From: Bacteroidota bacterium
Lineage (GTDB): Bacteria > Bacteroidota > Bacteroidia > Bacteroidales > JAGONC01
Assembly (NCBI GenBank): GCA_026391695.1
Contig: JAPLDP010000042.1
Coordinates: 16,987-80,986, forward strand
DNA length: 64,000 bases
Direction: 5' to 3'
In this document: positions 45,608 through 53,464 of the stretch, one piece after another
Position numbering within the stretch: the stretch's first letter is position 1
Layout: each line of letters begins with the position of its first letter
Notes under the pieces: generated by a model
Seen by the model: the letters and a program-made list of their open reading frames with translations, nothing else
Told to the model about the DNA's origin: nothing
Database searches by the model: none
Translations under genes and position numbers: made by a program

Positions 45608-46450
45608 TTATCTGATCTTCAGAGTCAACATTGCCTTATCAGGTAGTGCACGATAAACGATCCTTGCATCTTCCCTCGATAATTCCAACCTCATCCATAA
45701 TTTATACCGTGATTTTTCTGAATGAAATAAGAACCTAATATTATCACTTGCTGCCTGATAAAGATTATGAAATCTGTATTTGCGTCTTTCCTTTTTACCT
45801 TCCGACGGAGGAGTCTCCTTCTGGTCTATGTCCACAACCAGATCCCTGTCGAAATTTAATCTGTAATAAACTGCAGTATCAGCTGGAAGTGTAGGTATTT
45901 GTGATTTTTGACCAGCCTCAATAGTATCTTTAGGAGCTTTGATATATACCACCGGTGCCGCGAGAATAGTCGATACAGTATTTTGTAGCGTGAATGGATT
46001 GTCAATCCAGTCATGCAGTTGTTCATGCGTCATCTTCATAAAACCCTTACTTATCTTATAATCTGATATCTTACAGGTCCTGACCACCACACCTTTAATC
46101 TCCATATTCAATACACTGTCATGCAAATTAATGGATAAGCTGACTGAATCGGTCACGGCCATTTTAAGACGTGAATTCAGATACGATTCATCAAGTTCAA
46201 GAGTTTGTAATTTATCAGATAACTTGATTTGCTCTTTTGTCGCTCCGGAGTTTTTATTTTTTTTATCGAACTTGCTGATATAAATAGATTCTTTAAGCGG
46301 ACGGTATCCGAAATAATATATCGAAGCACTTACAGGGAAAATTATTATTGCTATGAATACTAATTTAATAAGCAGAGATAACTGCCTGGAATTGTTGACC
46401 CTTTTTACTGATTTTTTCACTTGTGAAGTGTCAAAATTATTTTGATCCAT
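45608..46450 (-). CDS. Unknown single-pass membrane protein of the transpeptidase cluster
   Basis: About 280 aa from ATG 46450 (the in-frame ATG at 46459 is also possible). A basic cytoplasmic tail, one membrane helix (LIKLVFIAIIIFPVSASIYYF), then an extracytoplasmic part with a predicted coiled segment (KEQIKLSDKLQTLELDES) and beta-like sequence (SLSINLHDSVLNMEIKGVVV). The end is basic and positively charged (GKKERRKYRFHNL). I do not recognise the family. It sits between the second L,D-transpeptidase and glgB with operon spacing, so an envelope role is inferred only from context. Confidence 0.65.
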   Translation of the reverse strand: MDQNNFDTSQVKKSVKRVNNSRQLSLLIKLVFIAIIIFPVSASIYYFGYRPLKESIYISKFDKKNKNSGATKEQIKLSDKLQTLELDESYLNSRLKMAVTDSVSLSINLHDSVLNMEIKGVVVRTCKISDYKISKGFMKMTHEQLHDWIDNPFTLQNTVSTILAAPVVYIKAPKDTIEAGQKSQIPTLPADTAVYYRLNFDRDLVVDIDQKETPPSEGKKERRKYRFHNLYQAASDNIRFLFHSEKSRYKLWMRLELSREDARIVYRALPDKAMLTLKIR

Positions 46451-46477
46451 AATGCACAAAGTTAAATATACATAAAC

Positions 46478-47251
46478 TCAATAAATAAAAACTTTAGAAT
46501 TAACCTGAAGGTTTTTATAAATGATCTCAAGATCTTCATCGCCAAAGCGAACACAACCATGAGTGACGGGCATTCCCAGAAATCTTTTATAGATGGTTCC
46601 ATGTAGCATGTAACCATGACCAAGGTATAAAGCATAGTCGCCTAATACACCTGTCTCATATCGTTCGGGGGCATCGGGCGCAAGTATAGGAAGACCTTCC
46701 TCGATAAACGCCCAGTCAGGTTTTCGCCATACAGGTGATTCAGTCTTTCCCTGAATTTTAAACTGACCACGGGGAGTTTTAAACATATATTTCTGATCTG
46801 CGCCGGCATCCAGCAATACATAACTGCCTGTTGAACAAATACCTTTCCGGATAATGGAATCAGCTTCTTTCAAAACAAATTCATTCTCACTTGTATTAAT
46901 AATCAGATAAGGATTTTTTGGTGTGAGCTTATCCACTTTCTTCTGCAAGGTGGCAATGTTCTTTATCTTCTGGCCTATTAAACTCTCTATTTCAGATGCT
47001 GAAATGGCCTGTCGATGGGAGGGGAAGTTTGGATCCTTGAAAAAAGTTAGCATGACTTCACGGATAGGGATTGAAAATAACAGGGTTAACGTACAAAGTA
47101 TTATCATGATAAACACCCCGGAAAAAATGAGCAGCCATGATTTCTTTATTATTGGCTGACGCTCGGCAGGTGCAGAAATTTCGTCTGTTGTTCCGATAAA
47201 TCTGTTCATTTTCTTCTCTTTTATACTTTTTTCATTTGAAAAAGAATTCAT
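46478..47251 (-). CDS. L,D-transpeptidase (YkuD), second of two
   Basis: 257 aa: short cytoplasmic N-terminus, one membrane helix (SWLLIFSGVFIMIILCTLTLLF), a linker with a helical turn, and a C-terminal YkuD domain with the motif HGTIYK...THGCVRFGDED; the catalytic Cys is 233. It would form 3-3 meso-DAP cross-links or attach proteins to peptidoglycan in the periplasm. ATG 47209 is an alternative start. Spacing to the upstream transpeptidase gene is 29 bp, so one transcription unit is likely. Confidence 0.9.
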   Translation of the reverse strand: MNSFSNEKSIKEKKMNRFIGTTDEISAPAERQPIIKKSWLLIFSGVFIMIILCTLTLLFSIPIREVMLTFFKDPNFPSHRQAISASEIESLIGQKIKNIATLQKKVDKLTPKNPYLIINTSENEFVLKEADSIIRKGICSTGSYVLLDAGADQKYMFKTPRGQFKIQGKTESPVWRKPDWAFIEEGLPILAPDAPERYETGVLGDYALYLGHGYMLHGTIYKRFLGMPVTHGCVRFGDEDLEIIYKNLQVNSKVFIY

Positions 47252-47280
47252 TTCTTAACAGATTTTCAATTTATTAATTG

Positions 47281-48417
47281 TCAATTATATGGTTCTTTCA
47301 GCTCCGAAAAACTCTTTAATGATCCGACAATCGTTACCGGAGTACCGACATTAGCATACTCAAACAGCTTATCCATATCCGAATCGCTCAATGCCACACA
47401 GCCATTGGTCCAGTTTATTCCTTTACCTCCATTTCCATGTATTTCGATCAGGTTCCCGATTTTTGACCATTTTGGCAAACTGCCATTTCTGATCTCCCTC
47501 GCGAACTCGTCTTTATCTTCACTATTCGGATAATTAATCAGGAGAGCTTTATAATACTTTGTATACTTGGGTCCCAATTTCTTTATGATCTGATAGCGTC
47601 CTTCAGGTGTGGCCTTATCACCTTTGTAACGTTTATCTCCCAGCCAATTCTTACCGAATTCCGCCCGGAATTGCTGTTTTATCTTTCCGTTTTTATACAC
47701 AATACATAGTTGCGACATTTTGTCGACCACGATGGCTGATTCTTTGTTTTTCTTTGACCATTCAATTGTCTCATCTACCCACTTCTGCCATTTGGGTAGA
47801 TTCTCAAGATAGCCCTTAAGCATTTTTTCAACATCCTTATTAATCTTCATGATGAGGTTCTTACCAGTTTTTAGCTTATCGGCTGCCCCCTGCAAATCGC
47901 CACGTTCGTAAACCTCTTTACTTTCTGAAATCAACATCTGCCCCTTCGTGAAATTTTTTCTTAAAGCCGCGCTCATCGGAAGATTGGCATATATATTTGT
48001 AAATTCGTTAATATAACTTTGTATGGATTTGACTTCAAGTTCAATCAAATCCTTTAACGATAACTTAAGCTTTGATGATATAACAGAAGCACTGTCCGCC
48101 TTTACTTTTGCTAAATTGATAATATTTTTCAGGCTGTCATAGTTTCTCGATAAACAAAATTTTTCATTTTGATATTTCCATTCTCTCATCCCTTTTTCAT
48201 AGTTGTACTCCGCTTCCCGGTATAGCTTTGTGGCATATTCTTCTGCCCCTTTCTGTTTTGCTTCGCTCAGTGCCTGTTGACATCGCTGAATATCGGCCAT
48301 GGGCGGCACAGGTATAAGCCAGGCAACTAATCCAAAGCCGATTAGCCCTAGTATTACCAGTACCATTAAAGAAACCAGCACTAGTTTTAACCTTCGTCTA
48401 CGCTTTTTCATCACCAA
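47281..48417 (-). CDS. L,D-transpeptidase with DUF4398-like N-terminal helical domain
   Basis: 378 aa. A very basic start (MKKRRRRLK), one membrane helix (VLVSLMVLVILGLIGFGLVAWL), then about 200 residues of helical repeats (A/E/Y/K-rich, CLSRNYDSLKNIINLA), and a C-terminal YkuD domain with IEIHGNGG and catalytic Cys340 in TNGCVALSD; the usual SHGC is TNGC here. Its helical region is clearly related to the lipoprotein encoded upstream (48580-49185). It probably cross-links or anchors partners to peptidoglycan. Confidence 0.9.
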   Translation of the reverse strand: MVMKKRRRRLKLVLVSLMVLVILGLIGFGLVAWLIPVPPMADIQRCQQALSEAKQKGAEEYATKLYREAEYNYEKGMREWKYQNEKFCLSRNYDSLKNIINLAKVKADSASVISSKLKLSLKDLIELEVKSIQSYINEFTNIYANLPMSAALRKNFTKGQMLISESKEVYERGDLQGAADKLKTGKNLIMKINKDVEKMLKGYLENLPKWQKWVDETIEWSKKNKESAIVVDKMSQLCIVYKNGKIKQQFRAEFGKNWLGDKRYKGDKATPEGRYQIIKKLGPKYTKYYKALLINYPNSEDKDEFAREIRNGSLPKWSKIGNLIEIHGNGGKGINWTNGCVALSDSDMDKLFEYANVGTPVTIVGSLKSFSELKEPYN

Positions 48418-48434
48418 ATGTTGAATAATTATAA

Positions 48435-48468
48435 AAACCCCGGAGTTGTGATTTCAGCTCCGGGGTTT
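48435..48468 (-). terminator. Strong stem-loop terminator after the lipoprotein gene
   Basis: An 11 bp GC-rich inverted repeat (AAACCCCGGAG / CTCCGGGGTTT) around a 12-base loop, followed on the minus strand by TTTTTAT. It ends the lipoprotein transcript before the transpeptidase gene. Confidence 0.85.
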
Positions 48469-48469
48469 G

Positions 48470-48477
48470 CAAATTTA
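48470..48477 (-). promoter_or_regulatory. -7 element just upstream of the terminator hairpin
   Basis: TAAATTTG on the minus strand. A transcript from it would start within the hairpin arm, so the hairpin would form its 5' leader. It could serve the first transpeptidase gene. Confidence 0.35.
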
Positions 48478-48579
48478 CCAACATGGTCAATATCTTTTGT
48501 TGGTTTATGGATTTTTAAACACTGTCATTAACTTAATGTATATTAACGTCAAGTAAGTGTTTATATTTCCAGAACAAAA

Positions 48580-49185
48580 TTATTTCTTCTTGCCTGTTTT
48601 CTTGGCAATAGCATCCTTCAATTCAGTATTGATAGCAAAAGCTTTTTCTCTTGCAGCGTTGACCTTGTCACGAGCTGTGAGGAAATCGCCATTGGTAAGC
48701 AGGGTGTTGATTTCATTCAGTGATGCTTCAATGACAGTGATGTCATTCTGGATAGCTTCCAAAGCAGCTTTACCTTCTTTTCCTTTAGGAGCCTTTGCAA
48801 TCAATTCCTTATTTTCAGTAATGAGAGTCTGAACAACAACTAATGTGTCCTGAACTGCCTGGCGGATCTCAGCTTTCTTGGTTTCAGTATTCTGTTTTAC
48901 AGTTGCTGAATTGGCGATCACACTTTCGAGCATTTTCTTAGCGTTGTCATAGTTGCGAGTGAGGAAGAATTTGGATTTCTGATCTTCAACATTTGCTAAT
49001 GCAACTTTCAATGTATCCTGCAGAGCCATAAATTCCTGCGGTAAATAACGGTCAGCTTCCACAGCTTTTGCGCCATCAACAGCAGCCTGAGCAGCAGTGA
49101 TAGTTTCTTCCGGAACTTTTGCACAGCCAGCGAATAAAAGAACAATCGCGCTGACAGCCATTAAATTAAGAACTAACTTTTTCAT
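48580..49185 (-). CDS. Small helical lipoprotein with lysine-rich C-terminus (Lpp-like candidate)
   Basis: 201 aa. Lipoprotein signal with lipobox LFAGC (Cys at about 21). The mature chain is almost wholly helical and Ala/Lys/Glu/Thr-rich, without aromatic-rich cores, and ends AKKTGKKK. It shares the DUF4398-like pattern with the downstream transpeptidase (KFFLTRNYDNAKKML against KFCLSRNYDSLKNII). A strong GGAGG ribosome-binding site, rare in this phylum, and its own terminator suggest high expression. Lysine-ended helical lipoproteins next to L,D-transpeptidases recall Braun lipoprotein; this is inference. Confidence 0.85.
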   Translation of the reverse strand: MKKLVLNLMAVSAIVLLFAGCAKVPEETITAAQAAVDGAKAVEADRYLPQEFMALQDTLKVALANVEDQKSKFFLTRNYDNAKKMLESVIANSATVKQNTETKKAEIRQAVQDTLVVVQTLITENKELIAKAPKGKEGKAALEAIQNDITVIEASLNEINTLLTNGDFLTARDKVNAAREKAFAINTELKDAIAKKTGKKK

Positions 49186-49306
49186 TTTATCCTCCTTTTT
49201 TGGTTAATATTATTTGTTAGTTAGTGCCTGTTGTATCTACGATAAGCAAAATCAATTATTATATTGCCTAATCGTTTTGGCGCGACTGCCTTAACAAAGG
49301 ATGTAC

Positions 49307-49314
49307 CAAAATTA
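49307..49314 (-). promoter_or_regulatory. -7 element before the lipoprotein gene
   Basis: TAATTTTG on the minus strand, TAnnTTTG match, about 120 bases before the ATG, giving a long leader. Confidence 0.35.
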
Positions 49315-49454
49315 AATTTTTCACCTAATAGGCTTATAGTGAATTAGTTAAAGTCTATAAATTCGTTAATAAAATTTTAATCAATCCGAAAATGTGTAAA
49401 CAAAATTTACATTGTGAAAAATGTTCTTACATATTACCCGGAAAAATAGTGCCC

Positions 49455-50879
49455 TCAGAAATTATCTGGGTTAAGTCTGTATTTAATTATTCGGTCATGA
49501 AGCATGACCCTTGAAATACCTAATATTTTAGCGGTTTTTACCTGATTTCCATTGGCATATTTGAGCATGTTGATGATTAATTCCTTCTCCACCTCTTCCA
49601 TCACTTTTTTGTATATCTGACCTTGATAATTGTCAATGCTTTCTGGTATAAAGGCGGAAAGATTATTAGCCGACAGCATTTTACGATCGTTGACCGTACT
49701 TTTTAAATCCTCATCAAAGAGTTCGGGTGTGATGGTGTTGGTTTTACAAAATAGCACTGCTTTTTTCATCAGATTTTCCAGCTCCCTGACATTACCCGGC
49801 CAATCATACTGGGTAAGAACATCCAGTGCTTCGGATGTGATGGATATCGACTGCCGGTTTAATTCGAATCCATACTTTGTGAGAAAATATTTTACCAGTT
49901 CCGGGATATCCTCCTTTCGTATCCGCAATGGAGGTAAGGTTATTGTAATAACTTTCAAACGATAGTAAAGGTCTTCCCTGAAATTTTTTCCGGCTATGGC
50001 ATTCTCAAGATTTTTATTTGTTGCTGTAATCAGCCTGACATCAACACGGATAGGCTTTGATCCTCCGAGTCGTTCAAAAGTGCCATCCTGAAGTACACGT
50101 AAAAGTTTTGCCTGAATGGCCAGACTCATATCTCCGATTTCATCCAAAAAAACTGTGCCTTTATCTGCCATTTCAAATTTGCCAGGTTTCGTGCCAATTG
50201 CACCTGTAAAAGAACCTTTTTCATAACCAAAGAGCTCGCTTTCAAGCAGTGTATCCGGAATGGCAGCACAATTTATAGGTATAAAGGATTGGTCTGAGCG
50301 GTTACTATATTGATGTATAGCCCGAGCGACAAGCTCCTTACCCGTGCCGCTTTCTCCTACAAGAAGGATACTTGCATCACTGGCTGCTACACGACCGATC
50401 ATCTTAAAAACTTCTTTGAGAGCAGGACTATTGCCAATGATCTTGCCAACTTGGTACTCACCAGTCCCTTTTGAATAATAAATAACTTCTTTCTTTCCTT
50501 GCTGCCCGGTTTCAATAGCTTCATCAATCAATGTTTTTAACCGTGGCACATCAAATGGCTTCTCAATGAATTCATAAGCACCATATTTCATAGCTGTAAT
50601 CACCCTGTCACCTGAACCATACGCAGTCATAATAATTACAGGTATAGCCGGTGCAATCTCCTTAATCTCCTTGAGCACTTCCAGTCCGTTCATCCCGGGC
50701 ATCTGAATATCAAGAAGCACCAAATCCGGCACCTCATTTTTTATTTTTTCCAGAGCATCTTTTCCACTGCTGGCATCTGATACTTGATATGGATGTTTAT
50801 GGATGAGTTTTCTGAAAGAATATCTCACACTCTCCTCATCATCAACAAAAAGAATTCTTTTAACCGCTTTTTCTGTCAT
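49455..50879 (-). CDS. NtrC-type sigma54-dependent response regulator
   Basis: 474 aa. Receiver domain 1-120 (VDDEE, phospho-Asp in LVLLDIQMPG, Lys in EKPF). AAA+ sigma54 activation domain: Walker A GESGTGKE, GYEKGSFTGA (the sigma54 loop, GAFTGA variant), Walker B FLDEIGDM. C-terminal Fis-type helix-turn-helix (GNQVKTAKILGISRVMLHDRI). It activates sigma54 promoters after phosphorylation by the kinase encoded upstream, whose gene overlaps by four bases. The genes downstream on the same strand are the lipoprotein and transpeptidases. Confidence 0.95.
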   Translation of the reverse strand: MTEKAVKRILFVDDEESVRYSFRKLIHKHPYQVSDASSGKDALEKIKNEVPDLVLLDIQMPGMNGLEVLKEIKEIAPAIPVIIMTAYGSGDRVITAMKYGAYEFIEKPFDVPRLKTLIDEAIETGQQGKKEVIYYSKGTGEYQVGKIIGNSPALKEVFKMIGRVAASDASILLVGESGTGKELVARAIHQYSNRSDQSFIPINCAAIPDTLLESELFGYEKGSFTGAIGTKPGKFEMADKGTVFLDEIGDMSLAIQAKLLRVLQDGTFERLGGSKPIRVDVRLITATNKNLENAIAGKNFREDLYYRLKVITITLPPLRIRKEDIPELVKYFLTKYGFELNRQSISITSEALDVLTQYDWPGNVRELENLMKKAVLFCKTNTITPELFDEDLKSTVNDRKMLSANNLSAFIPESIDNYQGQIYKKVMEEVEKELIINMLKYANGNQVKTAKILGISRVMLHDRIIKYRLNPDNF

Positions 50880-52375
50880 ACGACAAATGGTATATAGATT
50901 GTAAAAGTAGCTCCTTTGTCTGGATTATTTGTGGCGATAATCTTTCCCTGATGCAGTTCAATGATTTGCTGGGTTATGGATAGACCTAATCCAACGCCAT
51001 AATCCTTATTCTTTACAAACGGATCGAATAACGTATCTTTAATATCTCCCGATATGCCCGGACCGTTATCGCTGATAGATATTTTCAGGACTTTTTGCAT
51101 TAAACCTTTTATGTCTTCCTCGGTTGCCATTGTCGTAATATTAAGCATTCCTCCTTCAGGCATTGCGTCCATTGCATTAAGTATGATATTCATAAATACC
51201 TGCTTCAACTGGTCAGGGTCGGCCTGAATAGTGCCTGCTTTAGGGTAGTAAGATTCAGTAACATCTATCTTGTTTTGACGGATCCTTGGTCCTAAGAGAT
51301 AAAGTGTTTCCCGCATAACCACATGTACATCGGTCGGAGTAAAGCTTGGCACATTAGGTTTGGCAAATTTGAGCACACTCTGAATAAAATTGTCCATACG
51401 GTCAATTTCTTTGATGATAATGTCAAGGTCACCTTGAATTTCCTGCAATGAGTCTTTGTTCTGTTTTATCGAGAAAATAAGCATTTTTATAGCTGTAAGG
51501 GGATTTCTGATTTCATGAGCAATACCAGATGCCATTTTACCAAGCGTGGCTAACCGGTTCGACCGCTCGAGTAATTGCCTATTCTTTTCTAGGTCCTCGT
51601 GTGCTTTATTTATTCGTACTACCAGACTTTGAATATGCTCATCGACTTTTTTGAGTTCTCTTCCCGGCGACATTCGCAAGCTTTCGACAAGTTCTCCATC
51701 CGCAGTCCCACGAACTTTTAGAATCAATTCATAGATTGGATTAAGAATGATACGCGAGATCACCCACCCCAGAATAAGCCCCATGACGATACCTGCAAAA
51801 CCAAGACCATACATCGCAGTACGTATATTATCATTTATCCGCTGGAGATTTTCCTGATAGAATGACTGATCCTGTTCATTTAGTTGTATAAATAATTTAC
51901 ACTTATCGTATATCGTCTGGAACAGATTCTGGTTGACATGTAATAGGAGGGAGTTCGCTTGTGTAATGTACCCCCTTTTGTAATCTACAACCGCCTTTTT
52001 AAAATCCTGTTCAAAGTTGAAAAACAGGGCTGATATCTGTTGTATAAGATTGGATTCCTCCGGTGTATTGGATGTTTCGCTGGCCCGGTTAAGAGAAATA
52101 ATAAATTCTAATTCTACTTTATTCAGTGAGTCAACCCATTTGGGCGACTTATCAATAATGTAATTAAATATTAACCCCCTCAGGTCAAATAAGGCGATTT
52201 CCAGCTCATGCGCAGCTTTCATACTGCGTACATTGGTTTCCATGATTCTTGATGTACCTTCCTGTAACTTATAGGTATATGCAACGATAATCATACCCCC
52301 AGCCAGCGTGAGAGCCATAATGATCAAGGCAAAAATCACTGTCCTGTAACTGAGATGAAATCTGAAAAATTTCAA
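50876..52375 (-). CDS. NtrB-type sensor histidine kinase
   Basis: 499 aa. Membrane helix near 10-30, an extracytoplasmic helical bundle of about 140 residues (four-helix-like, 45-185), second helix near 185-205 (IVMGLILGWVISRIIL), HAMP, a coiled segment, HisKA with phospho-His in GIAHEIRNP, and HATPase c with NAMDAMPEGG, DNGPGI and GVGLGLSI. It overlaps the response-regulator gene by four bases, so the two are coupled. The bundle resembles chemoreceptor-type or TorS-like input domains; the ligand is unknown. Confidence 0.93.
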   Translation of the reverse strand: MKFFRFHLSYRTVIFALIIMALTLAGGMIIVAYTYKLQEGTSRIMETNVRSMKAAHELEIALFDLRGLIFNYIIDKSPKWVDSLNKVELEFIISLNRASETSNTPEESNLIQQISALFFNFEQDFKKAVVDYKRGYITQANSLLLHVNQNLFQTIYDKCKLFIQLNEQDQSFYQENLQRINDNIRTAMYGLGFAGIVMGLILGWVISRIILNPIYELILKVRGTADGELVESLRMSPGRELKKVDEHIQSLVVRINKAHEDLEKNRQLLERSNRLATLGKMASGIAHEIRNPLTAIKMLIFSIKQNKDSLQEIQGDLDIIIKEIDRMDNFIQSVLKFAKPNVPSFTPTDVHVVMRETLYLLGPRIRQNKIDVTESYYPKAGTIQADPDQLKQVFMNIILNAMDAMPEGGMLNITTMATEEDIKGLMQKVLKISISDNGPGISGDIKDTLFDPFVKNKDYGVGLGLSITQQIIELHQGKIIATNNPDKGATFTIYIPFVV

Positions 52376-52672
52376 CTGTATACAATATTAATTTTTCCAA
52401 AGGGTAAAGATACAAAACAAATTCAACGATTTTTCCTTCAGGATTTCATGATATCCTTTAATTTCACGTCTGTCATCCGTTATCTTAAATGACGGTTTTT
52501 ATTTCTAATGACATTACTGATATATACGATTCCCTCCAAAACCACTTATACGTATAGGTTAGATAATAATTTTATTGGTCAACCCTCACATCCCCCCTAA
52601 ATGACTGAGGGTACTGAGCTTCACCCATATAGATGATTTCGGTGTATATGTTAGACTTACTAATCCTCCGGA
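52376..52672. other. Intergenic region between the kinase and PhoB-type regulator genes
   Basis: About 297 bases without a gene. A weak hairpin (CCGTTAT / ATGACGG, with T-run on the plus strand) at 52477-52500 is the only structure I noticed. It may be a terminator for neither gene's known direction. Confidence 0.4.
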
Positions 52673-53380
52673 TTATGGCACTGAGGTTGTCAATTTGAAT
52701 CCCATTCCATGAACCGTAAGTATCTCGATACTTGGATCATCCTTAAGGTATTTCCTCAGTTTTGTGATGAAAACATCCATCGACCTTGTCGTAAAATAAT
52801 TGTCGTCACCCCAAATGTTGCGCAGTGCGTGTTCACGAGGAAGAATATTGTTCTCGTACTGGCATAGAAGACGTAAAAGCTCCGCTTCCTTTGGAGAAAT
52901 CTTGACTGAGGTTTGCCGTATCGGATCGGAAAGGACCCTATGATGATAATCAAAACTGAATTTTCCCACAGAAAATATATTTATCTCATCTGATTGTGAT
53001 GTCTTTTTACTGTTTCTTTTTAAAATGGCTTTGATTTTATAAATCAACACTTCCGAATCAAAAGGTTTCTTGATGTAATCGTCAGCACCGATCCTGAACC
53101 CTTCCAAAACATCTTCTTTCAATGTCTTGGCAGTTAAAAAAATTATCGGAATTTCACTGTTGCGTTGTTTTATCTCCCGAGCTATGGAAAATCCATCTAT
53201 ATGGGGAAGCATGACATCCAAAATGCAGATATCATAACAGCCATTCTTAAAGGAAGCTATGGCTTTATTCCCATCATCAATCCATGTTATATCAAAATCA
53301 TGCATCTCCAGGTACAATTTAAGCACAGCACCGAAATTGGTATCATCTTCAACCATAAATATTTGAATCCTGGATGGCAT
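52673..53380 (-). CDS. OmpR/PhoB-type response regulator
   Basis: 235 aa. Receiver domain with VEDD, phospho-Asp in CILDVMLPHIDG, Thr in IFLTAKT and Lys in KKPFDSE. A winged-helix DNA-binding domain follows (SPKEAELLRLLCQYENNILPREHAL, then TTRSMDVFITKLRKYL). It pairs with the frameshifted kinase gene upstream, 85 bp away. The regulator's likely target is the TTAAC repeat array upstream of the divergent cargo gene at 55265. Confidence 0.94.
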   Translation of the reverse strand: MPSRIQIFMVEDDTNFGAVLKLYLEMHDFDITWIDDGNKAIASFKNGCYDICILDVMLPHIDGFSIAREIKQRNSEIPIIFLTAKTLKEDVLEGFRIGADDYIKKPFDSEVLIYKIKAILKRNSKKTSQSDEINIFSVGKFSFDYHHRVLSDPIRQTSVKISPKEAELLRLLCQYENNILPREHALRNIWGDDNYFTTRSMDVFITKLRKYLKDDPSIEILTVHGMGFKLTTSVP

Positions 53381-53464
53381 CGTCAGCGTTGCTTTTAGTC
53401 ATGATTACTAACAATCATACTAATTCATTGTAATAATTAGAAAGTTCATTTTCCATTCTTTTCT

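Noticed and set aside
49293..49308. Sigma54-like promoter (TGG...TTG spacing) upstream of the lipoprotein gene, next to an NtrC-type gene
   Set aside because: The -12 GC dinucleotide is GT, and the sequence overlaps a better TAnnTTTG box; not enough for a call.
52477..52500. Hairpin with T run between the two two-component systems
   Set aside because: It points in the plus direction, where no plus-strand gene precedes it; stem is short with a wobble.
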